Source of the DNA: SIG565 sp964607025
Lineage (GTDB): Bacteria; Bacillota; Clostridia; Oscillospirales; Acutalibacteraceae
Assembly: GCA_964607025.1 (NCBI GenBank)
Contig: CAZSIL010000010.1
Span: 1 to 54,655, forward strand
Direction of reading: 5' to 3'
DNA length: 54,655 bases
Part shown: one piece after another, positions 26,032 to 34,205 of the stretch
Layout of the letters: each line of letters starts with the position of its first letter
Numbering within the stretch: the stretch's first letter is position 1
Notes under the pieces: model-generated
Told to the model about the DNA's origin: nothing
The model's database searches: none
What the model saw: only the letters and a program-made list of their open reading frames with translations
Program-made: the position numbers and the translations under genes

Positions 26032-27186
26032 ATGGGTCGAAAAAAGATTGCTTTTGTTAATACCAATATGCATATTGGCGGTATCCCAAAAGCCAGTATC
26101 CCGTTTCTTGAACAGTTGCAAAAAATATATGATGTGACATTGTTTTTGACCGATGGCGAGGGTGAACTTATAGGCAGTGTACCAGATGGCATTAAAATTG
26201 TTGTTTTACCTAATGAAAATTATAAGAGTCAAATTTTAGATGCGCTTAAAAGATTAAAATTTTGTAAAACCATAAAAAGCTTGATTTCCTATTTTTCGGC
26301 TAAAAACTGGCCCCAAAAATTAGAAGCAAAAATTAAGTTGAGCGAAAAAATAAACGAATCCTTTGATTGCGCGATTTGTTTTTTTGGAATGAATGCAAAA
26401 TGCGTGTTCACTACATTGGATGTCATTAATGCTGAAAAAAAGATTGCATTTATTCATGGTGACCATCCGTTTAAAGAAAACGAATTAGAAACTGTGGGGA
26501 AAATTTATCAAAGATTCGATAAAATTTTTTGCGGTTCTAAAGCCAATGTGAAGAGCTTTTTATCCGACTTCCCGAATTGCAACGACTTAACGGACTATTT
26601 TTATTGTATAATCAACGAAAAAGAGGTTCTTTCCGAATCCCAAAAGGAGTGCGATTTGGTAAAAAAAGAAGGAGTATTAAATATATTGACTGTCGGCAGA
26701 CTAAGCAGCGAAAAGGGCCAAGATATGATTCCGCAAATTGCTGAAATTTTAAAGAATAAGGGCTTTGATTTTATTTGGACATTAGTTGGCGATGGAGAAT
26801 TAATGAATCAAATAAAAACCGAATCGATAAATCGGGGAGTTTTTGATAACCTTTCCTTTGCGGGTGCTCAAAAAAACCCTTATCCTTACTTTGCAAATTG
26901 CGATATTTTTGTACAACCTTCATATACCGAGGGCTACTCTATTGTAACCAGAGAGGCGGCAATGATGGGTAAGCCCATTGTAGCAACCAATGTGGGTGGA
27001 CAGCCCGAAGGTTTTACAAACGGTGTGGATATTTTGCTTGTGGAACCAAATGTTCAAGAACTCGCCAACGCTTTAATACAGCTTTTAAGTGATGATAAAA
27101 TGCGCAATTACTTATCTCAAAACATATCTCGCGGCGATTATACTAATCTTGGTGAAATGCAAAAAATTGTAAGTTTTATTTATTAA
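26032..27186 (+). CDS. Glycosyltransferase, GT4 family
   Basis: A 384-residue GT-B transferase with KIAFVNTNMHIGGIPKASI at the N-terminus, ILTVGRLSSEKGQDMIPQI in the middle and the donor-site motif SYTEGYSIVTREAAMMGKPIV, including the E-x7-E pair. It is clearly related to the GT4 protein encoded at 28495-29670 (same GRL-S-KG and NPY-Y-NCDI patterns), so one is probably a duplicate with changed specificity. TAAGGAG precedes the start. Confidence 0.84.
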   Translation: MGRKKIAFVNTNMHIGGIPKASIPFLEQLQKIYDVTLFLTDGEGELIGSVPDGIKIVVLPNENYKSQILDALKRLKFCKTIKSLISYFSAKNWPQKLEAKIKLSEKINESFDCAICFFGMNAKCVFTTLDVINAEKKIAFIHGDHPFKENELETVGKIYQRFDKIFCGSKANVKSFLSDFPNCNDLTDYFYCIINEKEVLSESQKECDLVKKEGVLNILTVGRLSSEKGQDMIPQIAEILKNKGFDFIWTLVGDGELMNQIKTESINRGVFDNLSFAGAQKNPYPYFANCDIFVQPSYTEGYSIVTREAAMMGKPIVATNVGGQPEGFTNGVDILLVEPNVQELANALIQLLSDDKMRNYLSQNISRGDYTNLGEMQKIVSFIY

Positions 27187-27189
27187 AAG

Positions 27190-27218
27190 TAAATTTCAAA
27201 ACTGCTCTTTGAAATTTA
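27190..27218 (+). repeat. Perfect hairpin between GT4 and the kinase-like gene
   Basis: TAAATTTCAAA at 27190-27200 and its exact complement at 27208-27218, with a 7-base loop. It starts three bases after the upstream stop codon and is not followed by a T-run, so a complete terminator is unlikely. It may reduce read-through or mark an insertion point. Confidence 0.4.
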
Positions 27219-27257
27219 TATGATTTGCTATTAACATTTATTGAAGATGGGGTTATT

Positions 27258-28475
27258 ATGAATATAAATCATCTTTTTGATATAATAAGAACTTTACTTA
27301 TTAAAGGATTAAAGGGCCTTTTTGGTTTATTAACCAATAAATCATTAAAATTGTCTACTGAAAATATTTTGACAATAAATAACCCTTCAATCAAACAAAT
27401 AATAATACAATCAAGTGTCACAATTGAAGTCTTACATAAAAAAACTTCTTTTTATATAAAAATATTGCCTGATGGTAATATCAGAAAATCTATTGCTGTG
27501 TTTTTTGAGATACTAAAAAATATGCAAAATACCGATTATAAAAAAGAAGACATTTTTGAATTCCAAAAAGAAATATCAAATTATTTGGCATTTGATAAAA
27601 ACTTTAAAAAATTTTGTTCCGATATTAAAAATAAAGCTATTATAGGACGGCAAACTCCGGTTATTTTCCCCACCGAAAAAATTAACTCCAAATTTGAAAA
27701 ACTATACAATTTGTTCTTTTCTTTTATACTTACACAGTATAAAAGAAAACAAAACAAAACCTTTGGTGATACAATTTCATTTTCTATTTATAATAAATCA
27801 AAAGCCACATATAATATTGCAAAACTTTTCAATATAGAAAATTTAATTTCTGAACCCAGACTTTGTGTTATAAATTTAAATGAAAACTGTTATGTGTATG
27901 GCTGTGCGACACCAAAGCTTGACGGGATAATTTCTAACATAGATAACAATGTGAAAATCAATGCAAATATTATTAAAGATTTAATTAATTTAGATTTTTT
28001 AGATTATTTATGTGTCCAGACAGACCACTGGGCTCATAATCAAATGATATTGTATGAAAACTTGAATCCTGTTGGAATTTGTTGTTTCGATAATGCTTCT
28101 TATAAAACATTCTCAATGTGCATGTATGGTTTTCCAAAATGGAATGATACGCAATATATATATTCAAGAATTATTGATGCGGGTTATATAAATAGACCAT
28201 ATTTTTGTGAAAATATTGTAGATAAAATTTTGCAAATACGCATAAGGAGTTTAATAAGTTTAGTTAATAACTATTTGTCTTTTTTTCAAGTTCTTTTTTT
28301 AATATTAAGATTTTCGTTTTTTAAAAGATGCTTGAAGAAGAGTTTAGCGGATAATAAAATTAAAATTATAAATAAGAACGAATGGAATAATGAATTGCTA
28401 AAGTTAGAAAGTATTGAGAAGTATGGCTTAACATATGTACTTGCTTTTTTAGATATGCATCCAAATTGTCAATAA
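27258..28475 (+). CDS. Kinase-like hypothetical protein of the polysaccharide island
   Basis: A 405-residue protein I do not recognise by name; the start is set by GATGGGGTT. Parts look like an atypical kinase of the Fam20/HipA/PI-kinase group: KATYNIAKLFNIENLISE at 183-200, the catalytic-loop-like DYLCVQTDHWAHNQMI with D256, H257 and N261, and FDN at 277-279 in the place of DFG. A conserved-lysine region would be near FYIKILPD (65-72). It is very AT-rich even for the island. It may phosphorylate a glycan or protein, but a dead kinase or an unrelated fold is possible. Confidence 0.5.
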   Translation: MNINHLFDIIRTLLIKGLKGLFGLLTNKSLKLSTENILTINNPSIKQIIIQSSVTIEVLHKKTSFYIKILPDGNIRKSIAVFFEILKNMQNTDYKKEDIFEFQKEISNYLAFDKNFKKFCSDIKNKAIIGRQTPVIFPTEKINSKFEKLYNLFFSFILTQYKRKQNKTFGDTISFSIYNKSKATYNIAKLFNIENLISEPRLCVINLNENCYVYGCATPKLDGIISNIDNNVKINANIIKDLINLDFLDYLCVQTDHWAHNQMILYENLNPVGICCFDNASYKTFSMCMYGFPKWNDTQYIYSRIIDAGYINRPYFCENIVDKILQIRIRSLISLVNNYLSFFQVLFLILRFSFFKRCLKKSLADNKIKIINKNEWNNELLKLESIEKYGLTYVLAFLDMHPNCQ

Positions 28476-28494
28476 AAGTCAGTCGGGAGATATT

Positions 28495-29670
28495 ATGAAA
28501 AAAATATTGTTCGCACTTCAAACAATGGTTATGGGCGGTGTTGAGAAGGAATTAATCACTGTATTACAAGAGTTAGACTCAAATGAAATAGAAGCCACGG
28601 TATTGGTTATGTATGAGCAGGATGCTTCGATAATGCAAAAAATTCCGTCATGGGTTAAAGTAATAAATTTAAATATAGATAGGAATTATTACTGCGCCGA
28701 TACGTGGGCTGTTGCAAAGCAACGAATAAAAAAGGGAAGAATATTTGAAGCATTTTCTCTTATCGCAAAGAAGTTGCTGAAAATTGGACAAACAGGGTCT
28801 AATATTAATATTAAAAATATTCCATCTCTTGATGAGAAATATGATACAGCGGTTTGCTACCACATACACTCACCGTTAACCGTTAAGTATATTGCAAAAA
28901 AAGTCAAGGCAAAGAAGAAGGTTGGTTGGATACATAACGATTTTACCCAGAGTGGTTATAGACCCGATAAAATCAAAAAATACCTTAACTGCTATGATTT
29001 ATTTGTGGCTGTATCCGAGAAAATCAAACTTGAATTTCTAAATCTCTGCCCCGCTTACGCTTCAAAAACAAAAACAGTACATAATTTTTTAAACCAAAAG
29101 GAAATTATAGATAAATCCTTGGAGCCAATTAAAGAGGATTATTTTTTTAATAATCCGAGCCGCTTATCTTTTTTAACGGTTGGCCGACTGGAAAGTCAAA
29201 AGGGATATGATATAGCAATTGGGGCAGCTAAAATTTTAAAAACACGAGGAATAAATTTTTTGTGGTGTTTTGTTGGCAGCGGCAAGCTGGAAGCGGAAAT
29301 CAGCAAACAAATTTCAGATTTTGACCTTTGCGATAATATTAAATTATTAGGTCGCAAAGAAAACCCATATAGCTATATGAAAAATTGCGATATTTATATC
29401 CAACCCTCTCGGCACGAGGGATATTGTTTAACGGTTATAGAAGCTAAAATTTTAGCCAAACCTATTGTAATTACCGACTTTGCAGGTGCAAACGAGCAAA
29501 TTAAAAACGGGGTTAATGGCATTATAGTCCCTTGTAATGATATAGAAAAAATAGCCGATGCTATAATGAATTTGGCAAACAATTCAAAACAAATGTTAGA
29601 ATTCAGCCGTGCTTTAGAGGATGAAAGAAGGTGCCTTCAGGGATTTGACCAAATCCTTGAATGTTTATAA
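28495..29670 (+). CDS. Glycosyltransferase, GT4 family
   Basis: A 391-residue GT-B transferase: KKILFALQTMVMGGVEKELI at the N-terminus, SFLTVGRLESQKGYDIAIGA near residues 223-242, then NPYSYMKNCDIYIQPSRHEGYCLTVIEAKI with the E-x7-E motif. It is a paralogue of the gene at 26032-27186, on the other side of the kinase-like gene. TCGGGAG precedes the start. Likely acts at the cytoplasmic face of the membrane on the lipid-linked repeat. Confidence 0.84.
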   Translation: MKKILFALQTMVMGGVEKELITVLQELDSNEIEATVLVMYEQDASIMQKIPSWVKVINLNIDRNYYCADTWAVAKQRIKKGRIFEAFSLIAKKLLKIGQTGSNINIKNIPSLDEKYDTAVCYHIHSPLTVKYIAKKVKAKKKVGWIHNDFTQSGYRPDKIKKYLNCYDLFVAVSEKIKLEFLNLCPAYASKTKTVHNFLNQKEIIDKSLEPIKEDYFFNNPSRLSFLTVGRLESQKGYDIAIGAAKILKTRGINFLWCFVGSGKLEAEISKQISDFDLCDNIKLLGRKENPYSYMKNCDIYIQPSRHEGYCLTVIEAKILAKPIVITDFAGANEQIKNGVNGIIVPCNDIEKIADAIMNLANNSKQMLEFSRALEDERRCLQGFDQILECL

Positions 29671-29684
29671 CGGGAGAAAATTTA

Positions 29685-30662
29685 ATGGAAAAATTGGTAA
29701 GTATAATTGTGCCTGTCTACAATATGGCACAGTATATGCAAAAATGTGTAGACAGCTTAACCTCGCAATCATATAAAAATATTGAAATCATCTTGGTTAA
29801 TGATGGCTCGACCGATAATAGTGGCGTATTGTGTGATGAATGTGCGAAAAAAGACGCGCGAATTCGTGTTGTTCATAAGTCAAACGGTGGGTTATCGAGC
29901 GCTAGAAATGCCGGTTTGGATGCAGCAAAAGGAGATTATATTTCTTTCGTTGACAGTGATGATTTTTTAAACACAGCCACAATTCAAAAAATGGTCCAGT
30001 GTATGTTGTCTTATGATTGCGAGGTAGTATGCGTTAAAAGCAATATTATAGACTCAAAAGGAAATGTTACACGCACTTTTTCAAATAATACTAATAGGGT
30101 TGAAATCTTAAAATCCGAACAATATATTAGGGGTATATGTGAAAAAAGATTATCCGAGTCGGTTTGTGATAAATTGTTCACAAGAAAAATATTAGAAAAC
30201 AGACGATTTGAAGTTGGAAGATTAAATGAAGATTTTTTCTTTCTTTCAAAGCTTTTACTTAAAGGCAAGAGTATTGCGCTGATTGATTTTTCGGGCTATA
30301 ATTATTTCAAACACGAAGGAACGATAACCGCTGATAGAAATAATTTTACATCCTTAAAGGACGCTATTCAAAATTCCTGTGAGTTGATGGAAATTTCCAA
30401 AGAATTAGGAAAAAATGTAGAACCCTTTTTCGCTTATTCTGCGCTATTCCAAATTCGCGTACTCTTGATTGTTTTGCCAATTGAAAAAATAAACCGAAAT
30501 TCAAAGGATTTCTTATTTGCAAAAGAAAAATATTATTTGTGCTCTCCTTATTTTAAGAAAGTGAATTTGAAAATTTCGGATAAACTGTTATTGAAATTTT
30601 TTATGCGTTTGCCAAAGCCAACAAAATTTTTTGTTGATAAAATAAGAGCTCTATTAAAATGA
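29685..30662 (+). CDS. Glycosyltransferase, GT2 family (last island gene)
   Basis: A 325-residue GT-A enzyme starting MEKLVSIIVPVYNMAQYMQK, with ILVNDGSTDNSGVLCDEC, NGGLSSARNAGLDAAKGDY and FVDSDDFL. The ATG at 29685 is preferred to an in-frame ATG at 29661 inside the previous gene because CGGGAGAA lies just upstream of it. It is followed within ten bases by a bidirectional terminator, which closes the polysaccharide island. Confidence 0.86.
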   Translation: MEKLVSIIVPVYNMAQYMQKCVDSLTSQSYKNIEIILVNDGSTDNSGVLCDECAKKDARIRVVHKSNGGLSSARNAGLDAAKGDYISFVDSDDFLNTATIQKMVQCMLSYDCEVVCVKSNIIDSKGNVTRTFSNNTNRVEILKSEQYIRGICEKRLSESVCDKLFTRKILENRRFEVGRLNEDFFFLSKLLLKGKSIALIDFSGYNYFKHEGTITADRNNFTSLKDAIQNSCELMEISKELGKNVEPFFAYSALFQIRVLLIVLPIEKINRNSKDFLFAKEKYYLCSPYFKKVNLKISDKLLLKFFMRLPKPTKFFVDKIRALLK

Positions 30663-30667
30663 TGCAG

Positions 30668-30709
30668 AAAAAACGGTGTAATCCTGTTGTTAGGGTTACA
30701 CCGTTTTTT
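30668..30709. terminator. Bidirectional terminator between convergent genes
   Basis: AAAAAACGGTGTAA at 30668-30681 pairs with TTACACCGTTTTTT at 30696-30709, with three more pairs before an 8-base loop. The A/T flanks give a T-run on both strands, so it can end the + strand island and the - strand hemW operon. Confidence 0.92.
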
Positions 30710-30715
30710 GTATAA

Positions 30716-31318
30716 TTATATAACGTCTATTACTTCAACAACACCGCTACGCTGATAAAGTGATGGGGTGACGGAAATAGTATATCCTCGTCCCGCATCG
30801 GTTGCCCATTGTACAGTGCTCTGTCTGGGCAGTCCACAAGCGGCTAAGAACGTCATTATCGTGCCGCCGTGCATAAATACAGCCGCTTCGGCTATGTCAT
30901 TATCCATCATATCGCGAACTATTGAGTTAATTGCAACACAGATACGCTTTGTAAACTCGGTGTTATCTTCGCCGTTTGGTGGGGCAGAACGCTTACCTGA
31001 TGCCCACTCCATATATTCGGGACGGGCTTCAAGTTCATTTGCGGTTTTGCCCTCAAACTCACCAAAATCATACTCAATTAAATCAGGTACCACCAAGATT
31101 TCTTGTTCGGGATATATGATTTTTGCCGTTTGTCTACATCTTAGCATCGGGCTTGAGTATATTTTTTGTGCTGCGGGATATTCAAGCTTTTCAGCAAGAT
31201 TTTTAAGCGCCGTAACGCTGACGGGTGCCAATGGCAGTTCGGTGCGACCAATGTATTGACCTTTTAAATTACCTTCGGTAATGCCGTGGCGAATTAAATG
31301 TAATTTGTATGTTTTCAT
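30716..31318 (-). CDS. Histidine phosphatase family protein
   Basis: A 200-residue branch-2-like phosphoglycerate mutase/CobC family enzyme. The catalytic R10-H11-G12 lies in HLIRHGITEGNLKGQYIG, the second arginine in SSPMLRCRQTA, and the second histidine in AVFMHGGTIMTFLA. Members include alpha-ribazole phosphatase (CobC) and general phosphatases; no cobalamin genes are nearby, so the substrate is open. It overlaps hemW by 4 bases and is last in the pduL-hemW operon. Confidence 0.8.
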   Translation of the reverse strand: MKTYKLHLIRHGITEGNLKGQYIGRTELPLAPVSVTALKNLAEKLEYPAAQKIYSSPMLRCRQTAKIIYPEQEILVVPDLIEYDFGEFEGKTANELEARPEYMEWASGKRSAPPNGEDNTEFTKRICVAINSIVRDMMDNDIAEAAVFMHGGTIMTFLAACGLPRQSTVQWATDAGRGYTISVTPSLYQRSGVVEVIDVI

Positions 31319-32430
31319 TGTGTCAACTCCTCGATAAATGACGTAATAATACTGTTAGAAACCAGCATACCGTGTGTGGTCAGTGAAATGTTTTCGTTTT
31401 CAACGTTGCATAACCCATTTTTTTCGAAAAGACGGGCTTTATCAAAAAGGGTAGGCGGTAAATGTGCGCCGTATCGCTTAAAAAACTCATTATCACTAAT
31501 ACCTTTTTTAAGACGCAAACCTAACATGACATATTCATCCTGTCCACCACCAATACCGTCTGAAATAGTGTTGGGGTTGTCCAAAAACAAAGACAAATCA
31601 TTTGGATAGTAAAAACGTTTGCCGTCAAGAAAAGAGTGCGCCGCGGGACCGAACCCTAAATACTCGCCGCAATCCCAATAAAGAGAGTTGTGGCGGCTCT
31701 CGTATCCGTTCTTAGCGAAATTAGATATCTCATAATGCTCATATCCCGCACCCGTTAGTGTAAAATGCGTTTGCATATACTGCTCTGCCGCAGCGTCATC
31801 ATCCGGAAATACAAAATCATTGCGGATGTTATACATCGGTGTGCCTTCTTCGAGCTTTAACATATAGGTTGAAATGTGTTCGGGGGAGAGCGTTAAAACT
31901 AAATCAAGCGAATTTTTGAGCGTTTTTTCATCAGAATAGGGAAGTGATGTCATCAAATCAAGCGAAATATTATAAAAACCGCTTTTTCGGGCTGTTTCAA
32001 AAGCTAAAACGGCTTCCTTTGCAGTATGTCGCCGCCCAAGTATCTTTAACTCATCATCATTTCCGCTTTGTAGTCCAATGGACAAGCGGTTGCAACCCGA
32101 TTTTTTAAAATCAGGCAAAAGCACATCAAGATTATCGGCGGGATTTATCTCTGCCGTTATTTCGGCGCCTTTTTTCACCGCAAAATTTTTGTATACGGCA
32201 TTTACAAGCAAATCAAACTGACGGCTATTTAAAACACTCGGTGTTCCGCCACCGAAATATATAGAAGAAACGGGACGGGCTGTAAGCCCGCCCCATCGTT
32301 TAATTTCTTCAGCCGTCTTGCTTACGTAATATGAAATAAGCTCGGTTTTATTTACCGAATAAAAATTACAGTAACTGCATTTTTGCACACAAAACGGTAT
32401 GTGTATGTAAATGCCTATAGGATTAGTCAA
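31315..32430 (-). CDS. hemW: HemW-like radical SAM protein (TTG start)
   Basis: A 371-residue HemW, the radical SAM heme chaperone often mis-named coproporphyrinogen oxidase. The cluster motif is C14-x3-C18-x2-C21 in IPFCVQKCSYCNFYS, without the fourth cysteine typical of true HemN; FGGGTPSVL follows. The start is TTG at 32430, eight bases inside the pduL gene, with AGGA seven bases before it; an ATG at 32478 would add 16 residues foreign to the family. Translation is probably coupled to pduL. Confidence 0.88.
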   Translation of the reverse strand: MTNPIGIYIHIPFCVQKCSYCNFYSVNKTELISYYVSKTAEEIKRWGGLTARPVSSIYFGGGTPSVLNSRQFDLLVNAVYKNFAVKKGAEITAEINPADNLDVLLPDFKKSGCNRLSIGLQSGNDDELKILGRRHTAKEAVLAFETARKSGFYNISLDLMTSLPYSDEKTLKNSLDLVLTLSPEHISTYMLKLEEGTPMYNIRNDFVFPDDDAAAEQYMQTHFTLTGAGYEHYEISNFAKNGYESRHNSLYWDCGEYLGFGPAAHSFLDGKRFYYPNDLSLFLDNPNTISDGIGGGQDEYVMLGLRLKKGISDNEFFKRYGAHLPPTLFDKARLFEKNGLCNVENENISLTTHGMLVSNSIITSFIEELTQ

Positions 32431-32998
32431 GGATAATTCCTGTGCAGCCACCGGGGATTGCTGCGGCATTGGCTTCATCGGTATCTAAGTGCATTGCGAG
32501 TTTATAACTAGAACTTACACGTGCTACAACGTCATCAAATACGAGCGCTCTGCCGTCTGTGGGTATTTTAACGGATACTATCTGCTTATCAACAATACCG
32601 TATTTTTCAGCGTCTTCAGGTGTCATATGTATATGACGCTTAGCGGCAATTACACCTTCTGTGAGTTCAACTTCACCGCAGGGGCCAACTAATTTACAGG
32701 CGCCGCTGTCGGCTACATCGCCCGACTCACGAATCGGAGCTTTAACACCGATAGAACGAGCATCGGTGAGTGAAATTTCAACCTGAGTAGCAGGTCTGCA
32801 AGGACCGAGGATGGAAACGCCTGCAAGTTCCTTTTTAGGACCTACAACGGTTACTCTCTCTTCACAAGCAAACTGACCGGGCTGTGACAAATCTTTTTTA
32901 GGTGTCAACTTATAACCCTTACCAAAAAGGGTTTCAAGGTCCTTTTCACTTACGTGCACGTGGCGGGCAGAAATTTCAACTAATACTGTTTTTTCCAT
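32423..32998 (-). CDS. pduL: PduL-like phosphate acyltransferase
   Basis: A 191-residue PduL (phosphate propanoyl/acetyltransferase), exchanging acyl-CoA and acyl phosphate. Zinc-site histidines are visible in both halves: SARHVHVS (H13, H15) and KRHIHMTPEDA (H122, H124). The ATG at 32998 follows CAAAGGAG. No N-terminal encapsulation peptide and no microcompartment genes are seen, so it is probably the cytosolic type that replaces Pta in acetate formation. The promoter is just upstream. Confidence 0.9.
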   Translation of the reverse strand: MEKTVLVEISARHVHVSEKDLETLFGKGYKLTPKKDLSQPGQFACEERVTVVGPKKELAGVSILGPCRPATQVEISLTDARSIGVKAPIRESGDVADSGACKLVGPCGEVELTEGVIAAKRHIHMTPEDAEKYGIVDKQIVSVKIPTDGRALVFDDVVARVSSSYKLAMHLDTDEANAAAIPGGCTGIILD

Positions 32999-33030
32999 AA
33001 TAATTTCTCCTTTGTTTTTTTTACAATTCC

Positions 33031-33058
33031 ATTGTACCACATTTTTCTATTATTTCAA
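33031..33058 (-). promoter_or_regulatory. Promoter of the pduL-hemW operon
   Basis: On the - strand, TTGAAA (33053-33058), a 16-base spacer, then TACAAT (33031-33036). It lies 32 bases before the pduL start codon, a sensible leader length. Confidence 0.6.
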
Positions 33059-33090
33059 CAAAAAAATGAAGGACAGTTTAACTGTCCTTC
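33059..33090 (-). terminator. Terminator of the ferredoxin gene
   Basis: GAAGGACAGT at 33068-33077 pairs with ACTGTCCTTC at 33081-33090, with a 3-base loop. On the - strand the stem is followed by a seven-base T-run, so it ends the ferredoxin transcript just before the pduL promoter. Confidence 0.9.
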
Positions 33091-33100
33091 GGTAATTAAA

Positions 33101-33271
33101 TTATTCAGCAACGATTGCCTCTACAGGACAACCACCAGCACAAGCACCACAATCGATACAAGCATCAGCATCGATTACATAATGCTCATCACCTTCGCTG
33201 ATAGCTTCAACGGGGCATCCGCCGGCACATGCACCACAGCTGATGCATTCGTCAGTAATTTTGTAAGCCAT
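33101..33271 (-). CDS. 2[4Fe-4S] ferredoxin
   Basis: A 56-residue clostridial-type ferredoxin with two C-x2-C-x2-C-x3-C-P motifs: C9, C12, C15, C19 and C38, C41, C44, C48, each within a CGACAGGCPVEAI repeat. The two halves are internal duplicates. It is a small electron carrier for fermentation, a natural partner of the hydrogenase encoded at the end of this window. The ATG at 33271 follows TGGAGGTG; it is monocistronic with its own promoter and terminator. Confidence 0.96.
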   Translation of the reverse strand: MAYKITDECISCGACAGGCPVEAISEGDEHYVIDADACIDCGACAGGCPVEAIVAE

Positions 33272-33294
33272 TATCCACACCTCCATTTACTTAT

Positions 33295-33323
33295 ATTTTA
33301 GCAACATATAAGCAAAAAAGCAA
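33295..33323 (-). promoter_or_regulatory. Ferredoxin promoter
   Basis: On the - strand, TTGCTT (33318-33323), a 17-base spacer and TAAAAT (33295-33300), followed by a short leader with GGAGG and the ferredoxin start. Confidence 0.6.
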
Positions 33324-33345
33324 GTATTATTTTACTTTGCCTATA

Positions 33346-34200
33346 TTAACCGTTGTTATTGTCCGTATCATTTGTTTTTGGTTTCTTTTTTTTGCCGTGA
33401 GATATAATCTCAACCTGGCTTTTGTGAATCTTTGTGGGTATCTCATTACCCTCGAATTTTACCATAAGGTTACCCGTTATTAAGTTAACGTCTGATACGA
33501 CACCCGTGCCTGAGAATGTCTTAACAATAGCCCCTATTCCTGGGGTGGTTTTAATTAAATGCTCATAAGCATCCTGCTCATATTTAAGGCAACACATGAG
33601 ACGACCGCAAGAGCCAGAAATCTTTGTGGGGTTAAGCGATAAGCCCTGCTCCTTTGCCATTTTGATGGATACGGGCTGGAAGTCCGATAAAAACCTTGAG
33701 CAGCAAAACGGTTGTCCGCAAAGACCTATACCGCCGAGCATTTTGGCTTCATCCCTGACTCCTATTTGTCTCAGTTCTATCCTCGCGTGTAAACGCGATG
33801 CCAAGTCTTTAACAAGTTCGCGGAAATCCACGCGCCCGTCGGACGTAAAGTAGAATAAGATTTTACTGCCGTCAAAGGCATATTCAGCCCTTGTTAAACA
33901 CATATCAAGCTTGTGTGCCGCCACAAGCTCTTCGCAAACAGAGAGTGCTTCGGTCTCTTTTTTTCGGTTTGCTTCCATTTTTTCCAAATCTTTATCATTT
34001 GCTACGCGCACAACCTTTTTTAAAGGTGCAACTATTCTGTTGTCAGGTACGAGATGGTTGCCGTCGTTCACGTATCCACACTCAATCCCACGCGAAGTTT
34101 CAACGATTACGTATTGTCCTGATTCGATTTTTATATTGTCGGGGTCAAAGTAATATATTCGGCCGTCTTGTTTAAATTTTACGCCAATGACCTGTGTCAT
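33346..34200 (-). CDS. ricT: PSP1-domain protein RicT (YaaT)
   Basis: A 284-residue PSP1 protein starting MTQVIGVKFKQDGRIYYFDP. The conserved cysteines are in GLCGQPFCCSRFL and SGSCGRLMCCLKYE. In Bacillus subtilis, RicT joins RicA and RicF in a Y-complex with [4Fe-4S] clusters that promotes maturation of mRNAs and influences sporulation and biofilm. The C-terminus is an extra basic tail. It lies 5 bases after holB, the common Firmicutes pairing. Confidence 0.9.
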   Translation of the reverse strand: MTQVIGVKFKQDGRIYYFDPDNIKIESGQYVIVETSRGIECGYVNDGNHLVPDNRIVAPLKKVVRVANDKDLEKMEANRKKETEALSVCEELVAAHKLDMCLTRAEYAFDGSKILFYFTSDGRVDFRELVKDLASRLHARIELRQIGVRDEAKMLGGIGLCGQPFCCSRFLSDFQPVSIKMAKEQGLSLNPTKISGSCGRLMCCLKYEQDAYEHLIKTTPGIGAIVKTFSGTGVVSDVNLITGNLMVKFEGNEIPTKIHKSQVEIISHGKKKKPKTNDTDNNNG

Positions 34201-34205
34201 ATATT

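Noticed and set aside
25701..26192. Open frame of 163 codons on the - strand across the acyltransferase and GT4 genes
   Set aside because: Covers two well-supported genes with good start sites; no motif or start signal of its own.
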